NCBI RefSeq assembly: GCF_004912275.1
Contig: NZ_STGY01000076.1
Coordinates: 48,128 to 112,127 of the forward strand
Origin: Glycomyces buryatensis
GTDB lineage: Bacteria > Actinomycetota > Actinomycetes > Mycobacteriales > Micromonosporaceae
Reading direction: 5' to 3'
DNA length: 64,000 bases
The stretch's first letter is position 1; every line of letters starts with the position of its first letter. A program made the position numbers and the translations under genes. Below are positions 18,369-28,048 of the stretch, one piece after another. A model generated the notes under the pieces. The model saw only the letters and a list, made by a program, of their open reading frames with translations, had not been told where the DNA came from and did not search any database.

Positions 18369-19334
18369 ATGCCTCGCAAAGCGACCGCATCGTCGACCTC
18401 GCCGCCCGGCGAGGTCGACGCGCCCCGCATTACGACCGCGTGGCGCAACCGCTTCGGGACCATCGCGAACGGACTGCTGACCCTGCCAGCGCTCGTCGTG
18501 TACGCCGGACTCCTGGTGGTCCCGGTCGGGTTCGCCGTCTACTACTCATTCACCGAGTACAACGGGTTCCCGAGTTCACCGCCGCAGTGGATCGGGCTCC
18601 ACAACTATGAGCGGATCTTCCAAGACCCCGCCGGCGACCTCCACTCCTCGCTCTGGGTGACCGCCGTCATCGCCGTAGCCGGAACCGTCATCGTCAATGC
18701 CGCAGCGCTCGGACTCGCGCTCCTGCTGCGGCGCACGACCCGGTTCAACACGTTCGCGCGGCTGGTGATGTTCTACCCGCGCGTGCTCTCGGCGCTGATC
18801 GTCGGGTTCCTGTGGCAGGCCATCCTGGGACCCCAAGGTGCAGTGAACAACCTGATGGAAAGGGCAGGTCAGTCCACACTGCCGTTCCTGGCCGACCCCG
18901 AATGGGCGCTGGTGACCCTTGTCGGCGTGATCGTCTGGGCCCAGTTCGGCGTCCAGCTCATCCTCTACCTGGCCGGCCTCCAAGCGGTGTCCGCCGAGCT
19001 CCAGGAATCGGCCCGCATCGACGGAGCGAGCGGCGTCCAGGTGTTCCGGCACGTGACCTGGCCCGCGCTGGCCCCGACTGTGACTGTCACGCTCGTGACG
19101 ACCGTGCTCTCGCTGCTGAAGGTCTACGACGTGGTCCTCGGCCTGACCAACGGCGGCCCCGGAGACGCCACCCAGAACTGGGCGTACGAGATCCTCGCGG
19201 TCACGTTCGCCAAGAACGACATCGGACTCGCCTCTGCGCAGGCGGTCCTGCTCGTCCTCGTCGCCGGAATCCTGTCGTTCACGATCATCGCGCTGCGCAG
19301 GCGCGCCGAAGCAGGAGCGGAGGCCATCGGATGA
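18369..19334 (+). CDS. ABC sugar importer permease (MalF-type)
   Basis: 321 aa with about six membrane segments. The first is near residue 33-55, after a polar N-tail. The EAA loop that contacts the ATPase is ESARIDGASGVQVFRHVTWP near 217. It starts one base after the stop of the binding-protein gene and overlaps the next permease by ATGA, so the three proteins are made together. Confidence 0.88.
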   Translation: MPRKATASSTSPPGEVDAPRITTAWRNRFGTIANGLLTLPALVVYAGLLVVPVGFAVYYSFTEYNGFPSSPPQWIGLHNYERIFQDPAGDLHSSLWVTAVIAVAGTVIVNAAALGLALLLRRTTRFNTFARLVMFYPRVLSALIVGFLWQAILGPQGAVNNLMERAGQSTLPFLADPEWALVTLVGVIVWAQFGVQLILYLAGLQAVSAELQESARIDGASGVQVFRHVTWPALAPTVTVTLVTTVLSLLKVYDVVLGLTNGGPGDATQNWAYEILAVTFAKNDIGLASAQAVLLVLVAGILSFTIIALRRRAEAGAEAIG

Positions 19335-20173
19335 CCGGCAAACGCATGTTCCCCAAAGCGATGCGCGTCGCCGTCGTCGCGGTGCTCTGCGCCGCCATGC
19401 TGGTGCCGATGTACATCATGGTGGTCAACGCGTTCAAACCGCAGCAGGAGATCCTTCGCTCGCCCCTCGGCCTGGACCTTTCGACGGCGACCTTCGATCA
19501 CCTCGCGGCGGCCTGGCAGAGCACCGCCTTCCCGGTGATCGAAGGCTACGCCGTCTCGCTGTTCCTGGTCCTCGCGTGCAATGCCGTGGCGATCGGGGCG
19601 TCGGTGCCCGGCGCTTATGCGATCGCGCGGACGCCGACGCCGCTGTTCGCCTTCCTGCTGATGTTCTTCGTCGCCGGGATGTTCATTCCCGCGCAGATCA
19701 TTCTGGTGCCGGCGATCTTCGTGCTCAAGGCGCTGGGACTGATGGGGACGTTCCCCGGACTGGTGCTATTCATGTCGGCGACGATGATCCCGTTCACCCT
19801 GTTCGTCTTCAGCGGCTATATCAGGATGCTGCCCCGGTCCCTGGACGACGCCGCTGCGATCGACGGCGCCGGCAGGCAGCGGATCCTGTGGACGATCATC
19901 TTCCCGCTCATGCGGCCGATCGTGGCGACGGCGTTCATCCTCAACACCCTCAGCGCCTGGAACGACTTCGTCAGCCCGCAGCTCATCCTCGGCCCCGGTT
20001 CGCAGTTCAGGACAATCACGACCGGCGTGTACGCGGCGGTATCGACCTACTCGACGAACTACGAGATCGTCTTCCCCACCTTGCTGCTCGCGGTCACTCC
20101 GATCCTGCTCATTTTCGCGATCATGCAGCGGCACATCATCGGCGGCCTCTCTTCCGGCGCCGTCAAGGGCTGA
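19331..20173 (+). CDS. ABC sugar importer permease (MalG-type)
   Basis: 280 aa, six membrane segments, the first at about residues 12-34. The EAA loop is DDAAAIDGAGRQRILWTIIFP near 175. Overlaps the upstream permease by four bases. Partner of the MalF-type subunit in one transmembrane channel. Confidence 0.88.
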   Translation: MTGKRMFPKAMRVAVVAVLCAAMLVPMYIMVVNAFKPQQEILRSPLGLDLSTATFDHLAAAWQSTAFPVIEGYAVSLFLVLACNAVAIGASVPGAYAIARTPTPLFAFLLMFFVAGMFIPAQIILVPAIFVLKALGLMGTFPGLVLFMSATMIPFTLFVFSGYIRMLPRSLDDAAAIDGAGRQRILWTIIFPLMRPIVATAFILNTLSAWNDFVSPQLILGPGSQFRTITTGVYAAVSTYSTNYEIVFPTLLLAVTPILLIFAIMQRHIIGGLSSGAVKG

Positions 20174-20210
20174 CCCGACCATGACCACCCTTATGACAGG
20201 AGGCGATTCG

Positions 20211-20522
20211 ATGGAACAGGTCGCGTTGCACACCCGGCTCAAAGAGGGGCGCGAGGCCGACTACGAGCAGATCCACGCGACGATCCCGACCGAACTCGAC
20301 GCGGCACTGCGTGAAGCCGGCGTACGAGGCTGGCGGATCTGGAGGAGCGGCCGCGACCTGTTCCACCTCGTGGACGTCGAGGACTTCGAGGCCATGCTGG
20401 ACGCCCTGCGCGACCACCCGGCCGATGTGGCATGGCAGCACCGGATAGGGGAGCTGCTGGAGAGCCCCGGTCCTGAATCCGGAGACATCGGCGGACTGCC
20501 ACTGATCTGGAAGTTGCCGTGA
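20211..20522 (+). CDS. L-rhamnose mutarotase family protein, probable L-fucose mutarotase
   Basis: 103 aa, the normal family size. The N-terminus [24 protein letters not shown] and the later [21 protein letters not shown] and WQHRIGELL blocks match the RhaM/YiiL family of dimeric alpha-beta-barrel mutarotases, with His and Tyr active-site candidates in those blocks. It equilibrates the anomers of a 6-deoxyhexose. In this operon L-fucose is the likely substrate, feeding the anomer-specific dehydrogenase. AGGAGG lies seven bases before ATG 20211. Confidence 0.85.
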   Translation: MEQVALHTRLKEGREADYEQIHATIPTELDAALREAGVRGWRIWRSGRDLFHLVDVEDFEAMLDALRDHPADVAWQHRIGELLESPGPESGDIGGLPLIWKLP

Positions 20523-20613
20523 TGGTCCGCGATTTACCGCCGCGGTGACCGCGTGCGTTCGCCGTCCCGCTCAGCCCGATGTATCCACTAGTCAATTTCC
20601 GACAGGCCCCGCA

Positions 20614-21852
20614 ATGACCGAGCGACAACTTCCGCGACCGAAGGACCTGCTGCCCCTGGTCCGCTTCAAGAAACCCGACCTCAACGCCAAACGGCGCCGA
20701 CTCGCCGCAGCACACACCATCGACGACCTCCGCGCGATCGCTCAGCGCCGCACACCACGGGCGGCCTTCGACTACACCGAGGGCGCGGCCGAAGCCGAGC
20801 TCTCCCTCGCCCGCGCCCGCCAGGCCTTCGAGGACATTGAGTTCCACCCCGCGGTCCTGCGCGACGTCTCCAAGGTCGACACCGGTTGGGACGTGCTCGG
20901 CAAGCGAGTGAACCTGCCGTTCGGCATCGCCCCCACCGGGTTCACCCGCCTCATGCACACCGAAGGCGAGCGCGCCGGCGCCACCGCAGCCGCAGCCGCG
21001 GGCATCCCGTTCGCGCTCTCGACCATGGGCACGACCACCATCGAGGACGTCGCCGCCGCCGGCGGCCCGAACGGCCGCAACTGGTTCCAGTTGTACATGT
21101 GGAAGGACCGCGACCGCTCCATGGCTTTGGTCGACCGGGCCGCCGCAGCCGGATTCGACACGCTCTTGGTCACCGTGGACGTCCCCGTCGCCGGAGCCCG
21201 CCTGCGCGACAGGCGCAACGGCTTCGCCATTCCACCCGCGCTCACCGGCAAGACCTTCTTCGACATGGCGAAGCACCCGAACTGGTGGTTCGACATGCTC
21301 ACCACCGAACCCCTCGCGTTCGCCTCCCTCAATCGTTGGTCGGGCACCGTCGCCGAGCTGCTCGACACCATGTTCGACCCCACGGTCGACTACACCGACC
21401 TGGCTTGGATCAAGCAGCAGTGGCCCGGCAGACTCGTCGTCAAAGGCATCCAGACCCTCGACGACGCCAAACGCTGCGCAGACCTTGGCGTCGACGCCAT
21501 CACCCTCTCCAACCATGGCGGCCGTCAGCTCGATCGCGCGCCGGTTCCCTTCCACCTACTGCCTGAGGTTGTCAGAGAGATCGGGGGAGATGTTGAGGTT
21601 CACCTCGACACGGGCATCACCTCCGGCGCCGACATCGTGGCTGCGATCGCGCTGGGTGCGCGGTTCACCATGGTTGGAAGGGCGTACCTGTACGGGCTCA
21701 TGGCGGGCGGTCGCGACGGGGTCGATCGGGCAGTCGCCATCCTGCGTAGCGAAGTGGAACGCACCATGCGCCTGCTCGGCGTCGCGTGCCTCGAGGACCT
21801 CGAATCCAGTCACGTCAGACAACTGCATCGACTCACACCTTGGCGTAGCTGA
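20614..21852 (+). CDS. lldD: FMN-dependent L-lactate dehydrogenase (alpha-hydroxy-acid oxidase family)
   Basis: 412 aa. FMN_dh TIM barrel: [11 protein letters not shown] near residue 50, the PTGF substrate loop near 107, FQLYMWKDR near 158, [17 protein letters not shown] near 185, and the catalytic [10 protein letters not shown] block with its His near 298. The [16 protein letters not shown] phosphate-binding strand follows. It oxidises L-lactate to pyruvate, feeding electrons to the respiratory chain or oxygen. L-lactate is the expected product of the diketo-fuconate hydrolase, so its place at the end of the importer operon completes the pathway to two pyruvates. Ribosome binding site is weak. 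Confidence 0.85.
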   Translation: MTERQLPRPKDLLPLVRFKKPDLNAKRRRLAAAHTIDDLRAIAQRRTPRAAFDYTEGAAEAELSLARARQAFEDIEFHPAVLRDVSKVDTGWDVLGKRVNLPFGIAPTGFTRLMHTEGERAGATAAAAAGIPFALSTMGTTTIEDVAAAGGPNGRNWFQLYMWKDRDRSMALVDRAAAAGFDTLLVTVDVPVAGARLRDRRNGFAIPPALTGKTFFDMAKHPNWWFDMLTTEPLAFASLNRWSGTVAELLDTMFDPTVDYTDLAWIKQQWPGRLVVKGIQTLDDAKRCADLGVDAITLSNHGGRQLDRAPVPFHLLPEVVREIGGDVEVHLDTGITSGADIVAAIALGARFTMVGRAYLYGLMAGGRDGVDRAVAILRSEVERTMRLLGVACLEDLESSHVRQLHRLTPWRS

Positions 21853-21950
21853 AACCGGGCTGCTCGCGGCCATCACGAAGAACGCCACCAGATGCGGCCC
21901 GCAGCCGGGTTCTCATCCTTGAGCAGCACACCTAGAACCGTTGATCTCGT

Positions 21951-23978
21951 TCAGACTGCGGTGATGGTCCATTGGAGATTGGTGCTGGACTGCGGTGCCC
22001 ACAGCTTCACCCCGGAGCCGACGGTGGTGTCGCCGCCGCTGTCCAGGCAGGTGCCGGTGCCGCGGTTGATGATCTGGTAGCGGCCGTCGCCCATGCTGTT
22101 CAGCCGCCACTGCTGGTTGCTGCCGCCGTTCCACGCCGCCTGCTTGGCCGCCGCCCCGTTGGCGGTATCGCCCCAGCTGTCAGCCACCATGCCGTTGGTG
22201 CGGTTGACCAGGCGGTAGTAGCCGCCGCCGACGTCGACCAGCTGCCACTGCAGGTTGGTGCTCCCGCCGGCATTCCACTGCTTGAGCTGCGACCCGGATG
22301 CGACGTTGCCGCCGCTGTCGAGCACCAGACCGGTGGCGATGTTCGCGATCCGCGCCCACCCGGTTGGAATGGTCCCCCCACCGCCGCCGGCCAGGGCGGG
22401 AATAGCACCGGAGAAGGTCAGCTTCACCACGTACGCCAGCGCGCTGTAGGGCGCGTTAGCCGGCATCGTGATACGCAGACCGGAGCCGTCCTGGGTTCGA
22501 CTGGGCAGGTCGACGTAGGTGCCGGCCGCCGAGCCGAGCAGTCGCACCGAGGTCAGGGTGCCCAGGTCGATCCGGTTCGAGTTCAAGGTGGTGATGTTCA
22601 GCGTGCCGCTGGGCCAGCCGAGCACGGTGGCGTACAGGACGCGGTTGTCCTTGGTCCGCGTGAACCTGATGTCGGTGTTGGTGCCGGCCTTCGGCTCGAC
22701 GAACGAGCCGCCGCCCATCTTGGTCGGGCCCTCACCGTAGGCCGCCCACGCCCGGGTGGCATAGATCGACTCGCCGTTGCGGTTCAGGTAGGTCCCGAAG
22801 TCGTTCAGCACGTTGCGCTGCGCTTGCGGGATCTCCCCTTCGGCGGTCGGGGCGACGTTGAGCATCATGTTGCCGTTCTTACTGACCCGGTCGATGAGCT
22901 GGTGGATCATCTGCTGAGACGAGTAGTAGCTCAACCCACTGGTGTAGCTCCAACTGCCGGAGGCGATCGACTCGTCGGTCTGCCAGTACGGATACACCAG
23001 GTCCGCTGGGCCGCCGCGCTCGTAGTCCTCGACCGCGCTGGCGTTGTGGAAACCCCGGTCGAAGTGCTTGTAGGTGGTCACCACGTCCTTGTTCCACTCC
23101 ACGCCCTTGTTGAAGTAGTAGGCCAGGAAGTTCAGACGCTGCTGCTCGTCGATCGAGCAGGGGCCCGAGTCGCCGTGGCAGTAGCCGGGGCTGTCGAGGG
23201 CGAAGTCGTGATAGATGATGTCCGGCTGGGCCCGGTCGATGACTTCCTTGAGCTTGTCGAACCAGAGCTGGTCCTCCTCGGCTCGGGAGAGCTGGCCGTA
23301 GAGCTTCCTCAGGCTCGGGTTGGACTGCTGCGGCACGAACCGGAAGAACCCATTGTGGTTGAACGAGTGGTGCATGGATACGAACAGCTTCATGTTCTGC
23401 CTGCGCACGGCGTCTGCGAAGAGCCCCAGCAGGTTCAGTCGCGGGCCACGGTCGACTGAGTTCCACTCGTTGATCTGGCTGTCCCACATCGAGTAGCCGT
23501 CGTGGTGCTCGGCGACCGGCCCGCTGATCCGCGCGCCCGCGTTCTTGAACAGCTGGACCCACTCGTCGGGGTCGAACTTGCCGCCCTGCGACTTCAGCAC
23601 CGGTCGGAACTGCACGCGGTTGCCGGCCTGGTCGACGCCACCGTCGATGAACTTTTCGTACCCCCACTGCGTGCGGGGGTCCCCGTAGGTCGCCTTGTGG
23701 TGGTTGTTGATGCCGGTGCCGTCGTTGTACATCTCGCGGCCGTACCACTCGTACTCGTACTCGGGCGTGGTGAACGCCCCCCAGTGCCAGTAGATGCCGA
23801 ATTTGGCGTCCTGGAACCACTCCGGGGCTGCCGGGTGTTGGTCGACCGACTCCCAGGTCGGGATGTAGCTGGACGGGCCGGCGGTAGCCCAGCCGGCGCC
23901 GGCTTGCAGGACTCCGGCGGCCGCTGCGGCCCCGGCGGCTCCGAACTTCATCAACTGCCTGCGTGACAGCTCTGGCAT
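21951..23978 (-). CDS. Secreted GH29 alpha-L-fucosidase with C-terminal ricin-B lectin
   Basis: 675 aa. Tat signal peptide (SRRQLMKFGAAGAAAAAG, residues 4-30). The GH29 barrel starts with WFQDAKFGIYWHWGAFTTPEYEYEWYGREMY; further motifs are EHHDGYSMWDS, LFVSMHHSFNHNG, and PDIIYHDFALD with the likely nucleophile Asp near residue 258. A beta-sandwich domain covers about 415-530. A Gly-rich linker near 535 leads to a ricin-B lectin (540-675) with LQWQL, NQQWRL and LQWTI repeats. It releases terminal L-fucose from polysaccharides outside the cell. AGGAGG lies seven bases before ATG 23978. Element E upstream links it to the fucose regulon. The gene is convergent with lldD. Confidence 0.9.
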   Translation of the reverse strand: MPELSRRQLMKFGAAGAAAAAGVLQAGAGWATAGPSSYIPTWESVDQHPAAPEWFQDAKFGIYWHWGAFTTPEYEYEWYGREMYNDGTGINNHHKATYGDPRTQWGYEKFIDGGVDQAGNRVQFRPVLKSQGGKFDPDEWVQLFKNAGARISGPVAEHHDGYSMWDSQINEWNSVDRGPRLNLLGLFADAVRRQNMKLFVSMHHSFNHNGFFRFVPQQSNPSLRKLYGQLSRAEEDQLWFDKLKEVIDRAQPDIIYHDFALDSPGYCHGDSGPCSIDEQQRLNFLAYYFNKGVEWNKDVVTTYKHFDRGFHNASAVEDYERGGPADLVYPYWQTDESIASGSWSYTSGLSYYSSQQMIHQLIDRVSKNGNMMLNVAPTAEGEIPQAQRNVLNDFGTYLNRNGESIYATRAWAAYGEGPTKMGGGSFVEPKAGTNTDIRFTRTKDNRVLYATVLGWPSGTLNITTLNSNRIDLGTLTSVRLLGSAAGTYVDLPSRTQDGSGLRITMPANAPYSALAYVVKLTFSGAIPALAGGGGGTIPTGWARIANIATGLVLDSGGNVASGSQLKQWNAGGSTNLQWQLVDVGGGYYRLVNRTNGMVADSWGDTANGAAAKQAAWNGGSNQQWRLNSMGDGRYQIINRGTGTCLDSGGDTTVGSGVKLWAPQSSTNLQWTITAV

Positions 23979-24044
23979 CACAATCCTCCTCGGGGGCTGC
24001 CCGAACATGATCCGAGCGCGTGATATCGACAATAGTCTATAAAC

Positions 24045-24065
24045 TGTATGATGTATGATGTATGA
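24045..24065. promoter_or_regulatory. Fucose-regulon element E upstream of GH29
   Basis: Three direct copies of TGTATGA with a 7-base period, 67 bp upstream of the GH29 start. The unit is the same TGTATGAT half seen in elements A, B and C, but here it is tandem rather than inverted. Confidence 0.55.
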
Positions 24066-24214
24066 AAACAAGCCCCCTCAAGAAAACTTGCCCCTAACCT
24101 CCCTCATCCATGAGGTTTGAGAGTGTTCTCCTGTCTATCGGTTTTGGTTGCGGGGCAGGGTAAACCGTCTTGGGGTGGTTTGGTGTGGGCTCTGGCTCCA
24201 TCGCAGGCTCACCG

Positions 24215-24660
24215 AGCCCGCGCGGGGCGCAGCCCCGGAGTGGACGGTGGAGGCGTCCTCGCCGAACGTGACATCCTGGATGTAGTGGGAGGAATTCTCG
24301 ATCCCCCACTGGCCGCGAACGAAGGCGGCGAGTTCGGCCGGCGTGGTCTGGTGGACATCGAGGCTGGTGACGGCGTAGTCGGAGCGGCGGCTCTCCTTCT
24401 TCCCGGTCTCCTTGCGGCGGCGGTGGATCCGGATGGCGAGCATCGCGGACGAGAAAGCGATGCCTTCGAGGTTGTCCGCTATCGCCATGGTCTTGATCGA
24501 GCGTGACTCGGTCCGGCCGTGTCCGGTCTCACCGGCCCCGACGCGACCTCGGGTCGGGGCCGGCATCGAGGTAGGAACGCAGGTCGGCGATCCGGCCCGA
24601 GTCGAGCGGCCCCAGTTTCGTGAGCACGGCAGGGATCGGAGAGGATACATCGGCAGGCAC
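24215..24660 (-). pseudogene. ISAs1-type transposase, internally deleted
   Basis: An N-terminal piece (PADVSSPIPAVLTKLGPLDSG and IADLRSYLDAGPDPRSRRG, from GTG 24660) is in one frame. It is joined directly to the C-terminal piece (ETGHGRTESRSIKTM, YAVTSLDVHQTTPAELAAFVRG and VTFGEDASTVHSGAAPR) in another frame. These are the two ends of an ISAs1/H-repeat-type transposase; the catalytic middle is missing, so it is inactive. Confidence 0.75.
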
Positions 24661-24665
24661 GGGCA

Positions 24666-24709
24666 GCTTTCGTGATCGTTTGGCTTCAGCACCACAATGA
24701 TCACGAAGC
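24666..24709. repeat. Inverted repeat next to the ISAs1 remnant
   Basis: GCTTTCGTGATC (24666-24677) and GATCACGAAGC (24699-24709) can form a hairpin around a 21-base loop immediately upstream of the transposase remnant. It could be the terminal repeat of the element or an insulating terminator. Confidence 0.4.
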
Positions 24710-24796
24710 CCGTGTCTGCCTTGCTATGCGCCCCAGCCTGTTCCGGTCAGGCTCTTCGCACCACCACCGAACTCGACCGGCTCTGGCAGGGCATGG

Positions 24797-25570
24797 TCAG
24801 CTCCCTCGCGCGGTGAGGATGGGCTGGAAGAAGCCGCTGCTTTCACTGGTCCTCCATTCCAGCTCGGCGAACCCTGCCTCAAGAGCGAAATCGGTCAGCT
24901 GCCGCCGGGTGAGGGCCCAGTAGGTGGCTTGTCGCACCTGGACGGACCAGTCGGGGCCGTCGGCGGTGAGCTGGAAGTGCTCGAGGTCGTAGTGCTCGCC
25001 GTCGTCATGCCAGTCCCACAGCTGGAACGTGATGGTCTTGCCGCGGGGCGAGGTGGCCAGCTGCGGTGGGGTCGAGGTGGGCCGCGCCTGCAGGATCTCG
25101 TCGTAGGGACGGGTGCTGAGCACGAGCAGGCCTTGACTGCGCAGGACGCGCCGCATCTCGGACAGAGCCGTGCGCACGTCTTGCGCGCTGAGCAGGTGGG
25201 GAAGCGAGTTGTCGGCACTGATCACGACATCGAACTGCTCGTCAGCGAGCGGAAGATGCCGCATGTCCGCCGCTGCCGCGGCCAGGGAGACGCCGCGAAG
25301 CGCCGCTTCGCGGACTGCACGGGTGACCGCCGAGACGCTGATATCGGTACCCGTGACACGGTGGCCCCGGAGTCCGAGCGCGATGGCCTGTGTTCCGATG
25401 CCGCACGAGCAGTCCAGGACCGTGGCGCGTCCCAGGCCCAGCTCGGTCCGGATCACCGCGTCCAGGGCTTCTCCCTGCCGCGCCATACTCGCATCCCAGT
25501 CCGCATAAACGAGGTGGTAGTCGGCGGCAAGCTGGTCATAAAAGCGAGCGGCTGGAGACACTTCAGACAT
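24797..25570 (-). CDS. Class I SAM-dependent methyltransferase
   Basis: 257 aa. YDQLAADYHLVYADWDASM at the N-terminus, SAM-binding motif I VLDCSCGIGTQAIALGL near residue 52, motif II GTDIS near 74, DMRHLPLADEQFDVVISADNSLPHLL near 98-125, and motif post-III MRRVLRSQGLLVLST. This matches the methyltransferase_11/glycine N-methyltransferase-like group. The substrate is unknown. It stands alone between transposase remnants, so genomic context gives no help. Confidence 0.85.
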   Translation of the reverse strand: MSEVSPAARFYDQLAADYHLVYADWDASMARQGEALDAVIRTELGLGRATVLDCSCGIGTQAIALGLRGHRVTGTDISVSAVTRAVREAALRGVSLAAAAADMRHLPLADEQFDVVISADNSLPHLLSAQDVRTALSEMRRVLRSQGLLVLSTRPYDEILQARPTSTPPQLATSPRGKTITFQLWDWHDDGEHYDLEHFQLTADGPDWSVQVRQATYWALTRRQLTDFALEAGFAELEWRTSESSGFFQPILTARGS

Positions 25571-25758
25571 GGGGCCAGGCTAGCGGCTGGGTCGTTCACA
25601 AGCGATCGCTAATCGACACGATCACGGAACTTGAACGAGCCCTGGTCAAATGACCCCTCATGAGCATGGCCGATGTCCTAGCGGATGATTCTTCCGAGAT
25701 CACTTGCGATGCATGTGAAGCAACTCGGAATCTGGTAATCGGAAGAAGGCGTTAGATC

Positions 25759-26181
25759 ATGAGGCTGACCCAGACTGAGGTGGGATTCTTCGACGACTAC
25801 GACGGGGAGGAGGTGCTTGAAGTCGGGCTGCAGGGGACAGGAGAATCTGGATCGCAACGATCGTTTTCGATCCAGAGGTCTACATATCAACCAGATGAGC
25901 AAGATGTGCAAAATGGAATGGATTCTTACTGTGTTTCCACGGAACGTGGGCTCACGCTGTATGGCTGCCTGAGCAGCGTATGTATCGGAGATTCACTCCT
26001 CACCCTGGAGTTCAGGGAAGAAGATGCAAGGATTCTTGGATCCGAGATTCTTGTCGAATTCGAAATAGGCAAGTCTGACGAATCGAGGATTGAACGAGCA
26101 GAACTTGCCAGGAAGCTCCGGGAAGTTCTGGATTGGGGAGCGGAAGATAAACGACCAGAACTTGTTGGCTTTGACGGATGA
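25759..26181 (+). CDS. Orphan Imm10-family-like immunity protein
   Basis: 140 aa. The SFSIQRSTYQPDEQDVQNGMDSYCVSTERG block, with the EQDVxxGMDxYC core near residues 47-58, resembles the Imm10 family of polymorphic-toxin immunity proteins. Family knowledge: these neutralise a cognate secreted toxin. Base composition is clearly lower in GC than the neighbours, as expected for transferred immunity genes. No toxin gene is seen nearby, so it is an orphan. GAAGG lies about nine bases before the ATG. The family assignment is from memory of the motif. Confidence 0.6.
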   Translation: MRLTQTEVGFFDDYDGEEVLEVGLQGTGESGSQRSFSIQRSTYQPDEQDVQNGMDSYCVSTERGLTLYGCLSSVCIGDSLLTLEFREEDARILGSEILVEFEIGKSDESRIERAELARKLREVLDWGAEDKRPELVGFDG

Positions 26182-27632
26182 GGTGCGTAACCTCGGCGAA
26201 GTTCTTTGTTCGCGTCGACTGAGGCTTCTATCGCGTTTCGTGGTCTTGCCGGGGTCGTAGACGGGGGCGCGTTGGGTGTTGCGGCGGCCTTTGGGCCGGC
26301 CGGACCCGGGTCGGGACGGTTTCGGTGCACGGGCTGGGCTGCCCAGCTCCTGGCGGAGGTTTCCAAACCCGCGGCGCACGCGCGCCGGCGTCAGCTTGCC
26401 GGGCTCGGCCGGAGCTTCCCAGGGCAGGCGCAGATCGGCGACAAGGGTGCGGGCGAGTCCGAGCTGCGCGAAGACGGCGATGACCAGCCAGGTCCAGACA
26501 TCGGCCTGAGCGGGCGTCCGTGGCCTGGGTGTGGTCCATCCGAGGGTCTGCTTGAGGTACCGGAACGTGTGCTCGATGTCGAAGCGGCGCAACCATGCCG
26601 CCCAGATCCCATCCAGCTCGTCCTCGGACAGGCCGGCGGCCGAGGTCCACAACCACACCGGTTTCGGACTGCCATCGTGTGGCAGATGGTCGACGGTGAT
26701 GCGCGTCAAGGTGCCGTCGAGGACCGGCAACTGGGCGCCGGCGTCGATCCAGGCGGCCCGCTGAGTCAGCCGCGGATGCAGCCGATCCCACGACCGGGCC
26801 TCCAACCTGCCGTAACGAGCGGTGTCGCAGGCAGTGGTATACACCGGCGCCTCCCAGGAATCTGGTTCGGACAGTCGGTGTATCGCCCGTGCTTCGGTGG
26901 CCGCCCGCCCCGCCCACCGGCCGCGGCCTGGCGGTCCGGGCGGGCATAGAACACCCGATCCGACCGCACCCTGGCGGTGACGGTGACCGGCAGATCGCGC
27001 AGGCGCCACGCCAAGCGGGCCGCGTCGTATCCGGCGTCGGCGACGATCAGGATCGACGCGTCGCCGTCGGTGTGCTGTCCGGCGGCGATCAATCGCTCGA
27101 CCACCCCGCGCACCTGGGCCGCCGTCACCGCTTGCACATCGTTGTCCGGGCCGATCCTGGTTGCGTCCAGGAGCTGCGTCCATGACGAAGCGCCCGATTC
27201 CAGCGCCGCCACCATCGAGTATGGCCATCCGGGAATGAGCTGGTCGGCTGAGCGGCCGCGTCCGTAGACATGGCAGAACAGGCGGTCGGGGCTGCGGTTC
27301 GCGTCGGGGCGCAGCCAACTGGTGACATCCACTCCCAGCACGATCCTGCCGCCGACGCGCCCGATCGGTTGGCCTGCAAGCAGATTCCCGAGGCGGTCAG
27401 CATCGACCTGGCCGGCCCCGAGCGCGTCATAAAGCGACCCGTGCCCGCGCCGGAACACCCCGGCCAGAGACAGAGCCGGCAGCGAGGTCACCGGCCCGGG
27501 ACTGCACAGCAGCGCATCGGACAGCTCGAACAGCGTGTCCGCTCGCGCGGTCAGGCACTCATAGAACCCGGCGCGAAACGCCTTCAGTGCCCCGGCGCCC
27601 GCAGCGGCGCCTGGTTCAGAGAGAATAGACAA
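26182..27632 (-). pseudogene. Transposase (NF041680-type, DDE) with frameshift
   Basis: Starts at ATG 27632 (MSILSEPGAAAGAG). It carries the family blocks FYECLTARADTLFELSDALL, RGHGSLYDALGAG, LGVDVTSWLRPDA, RLFCHVYGRGRS and VADAGYDAARL. Reading shifts frame near 26886, after PPKHGR. The other frame then continues with HRLSEPDSWE, ARSWDRLHPRLT, KPVWLWTSAAG, FDIEHTFRYLKQTLGW and LTPARVRRGFGNLR. The C-terminal end runs antisense into the Imm10-like gene, so the left end of the element is eroded. Probably inactive. Confidence 0.8.
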
Positions 27633-28048
27633 ACGAAGCCCTTGCTATATGGATGTTCTTGCGTCGCAACAAGAATCATCAAGCAAGGGCTTCGGTCATA
27701 CTCAAGCGGGGCCACTTGACCAGCGCCGCAGGTTAAAAGACAAGCTTAGGCATACCTAATAAGAACGCGTACCGAGTCGCACAGGGCGTTGCGCCGTCCC
27801 GCTCGCCTGTTTCCTGCGCTTGCGTGGCAACGAGAGGCGAGGGGGCGCGAAGCGTGCGCCATTCTGCCAGCTGGAACCGGGATCAGCGAGGCGGAATACC
27901 GGCGGGATACCGGCAGGAATTCGGCGGATCTCCACCGCGCGCTCCCGCCGGAATGCGGTTCTGACCACAGGAAACGCCGGTATGGGCGATCCGCGGCTTG
28001 CGGGGTTCGCACGCCGGTTCGTCGGCTTCGCCGCCCTACGATGGCACC
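27633..28048. other. Intergenic region between IS remnant and XRE regulator
   Basis: No gene supported. It contains the right flank of the IS remnant. At 27746-27759 there is the 14-base palindrome TTAGGCATACCTAA, which resembles a DtxR/IdeR-type iron box, but no iron gene follows. The promoter of the XRE-NB-ARC gene should lie in the last 150 bases. Confidence 0.35.

Noticed and set aside
26880..26895. Programmed frameshift in the transposase
   Set aside because: No slippery heptamer is visible at the shift; a simple mutation is more likely.
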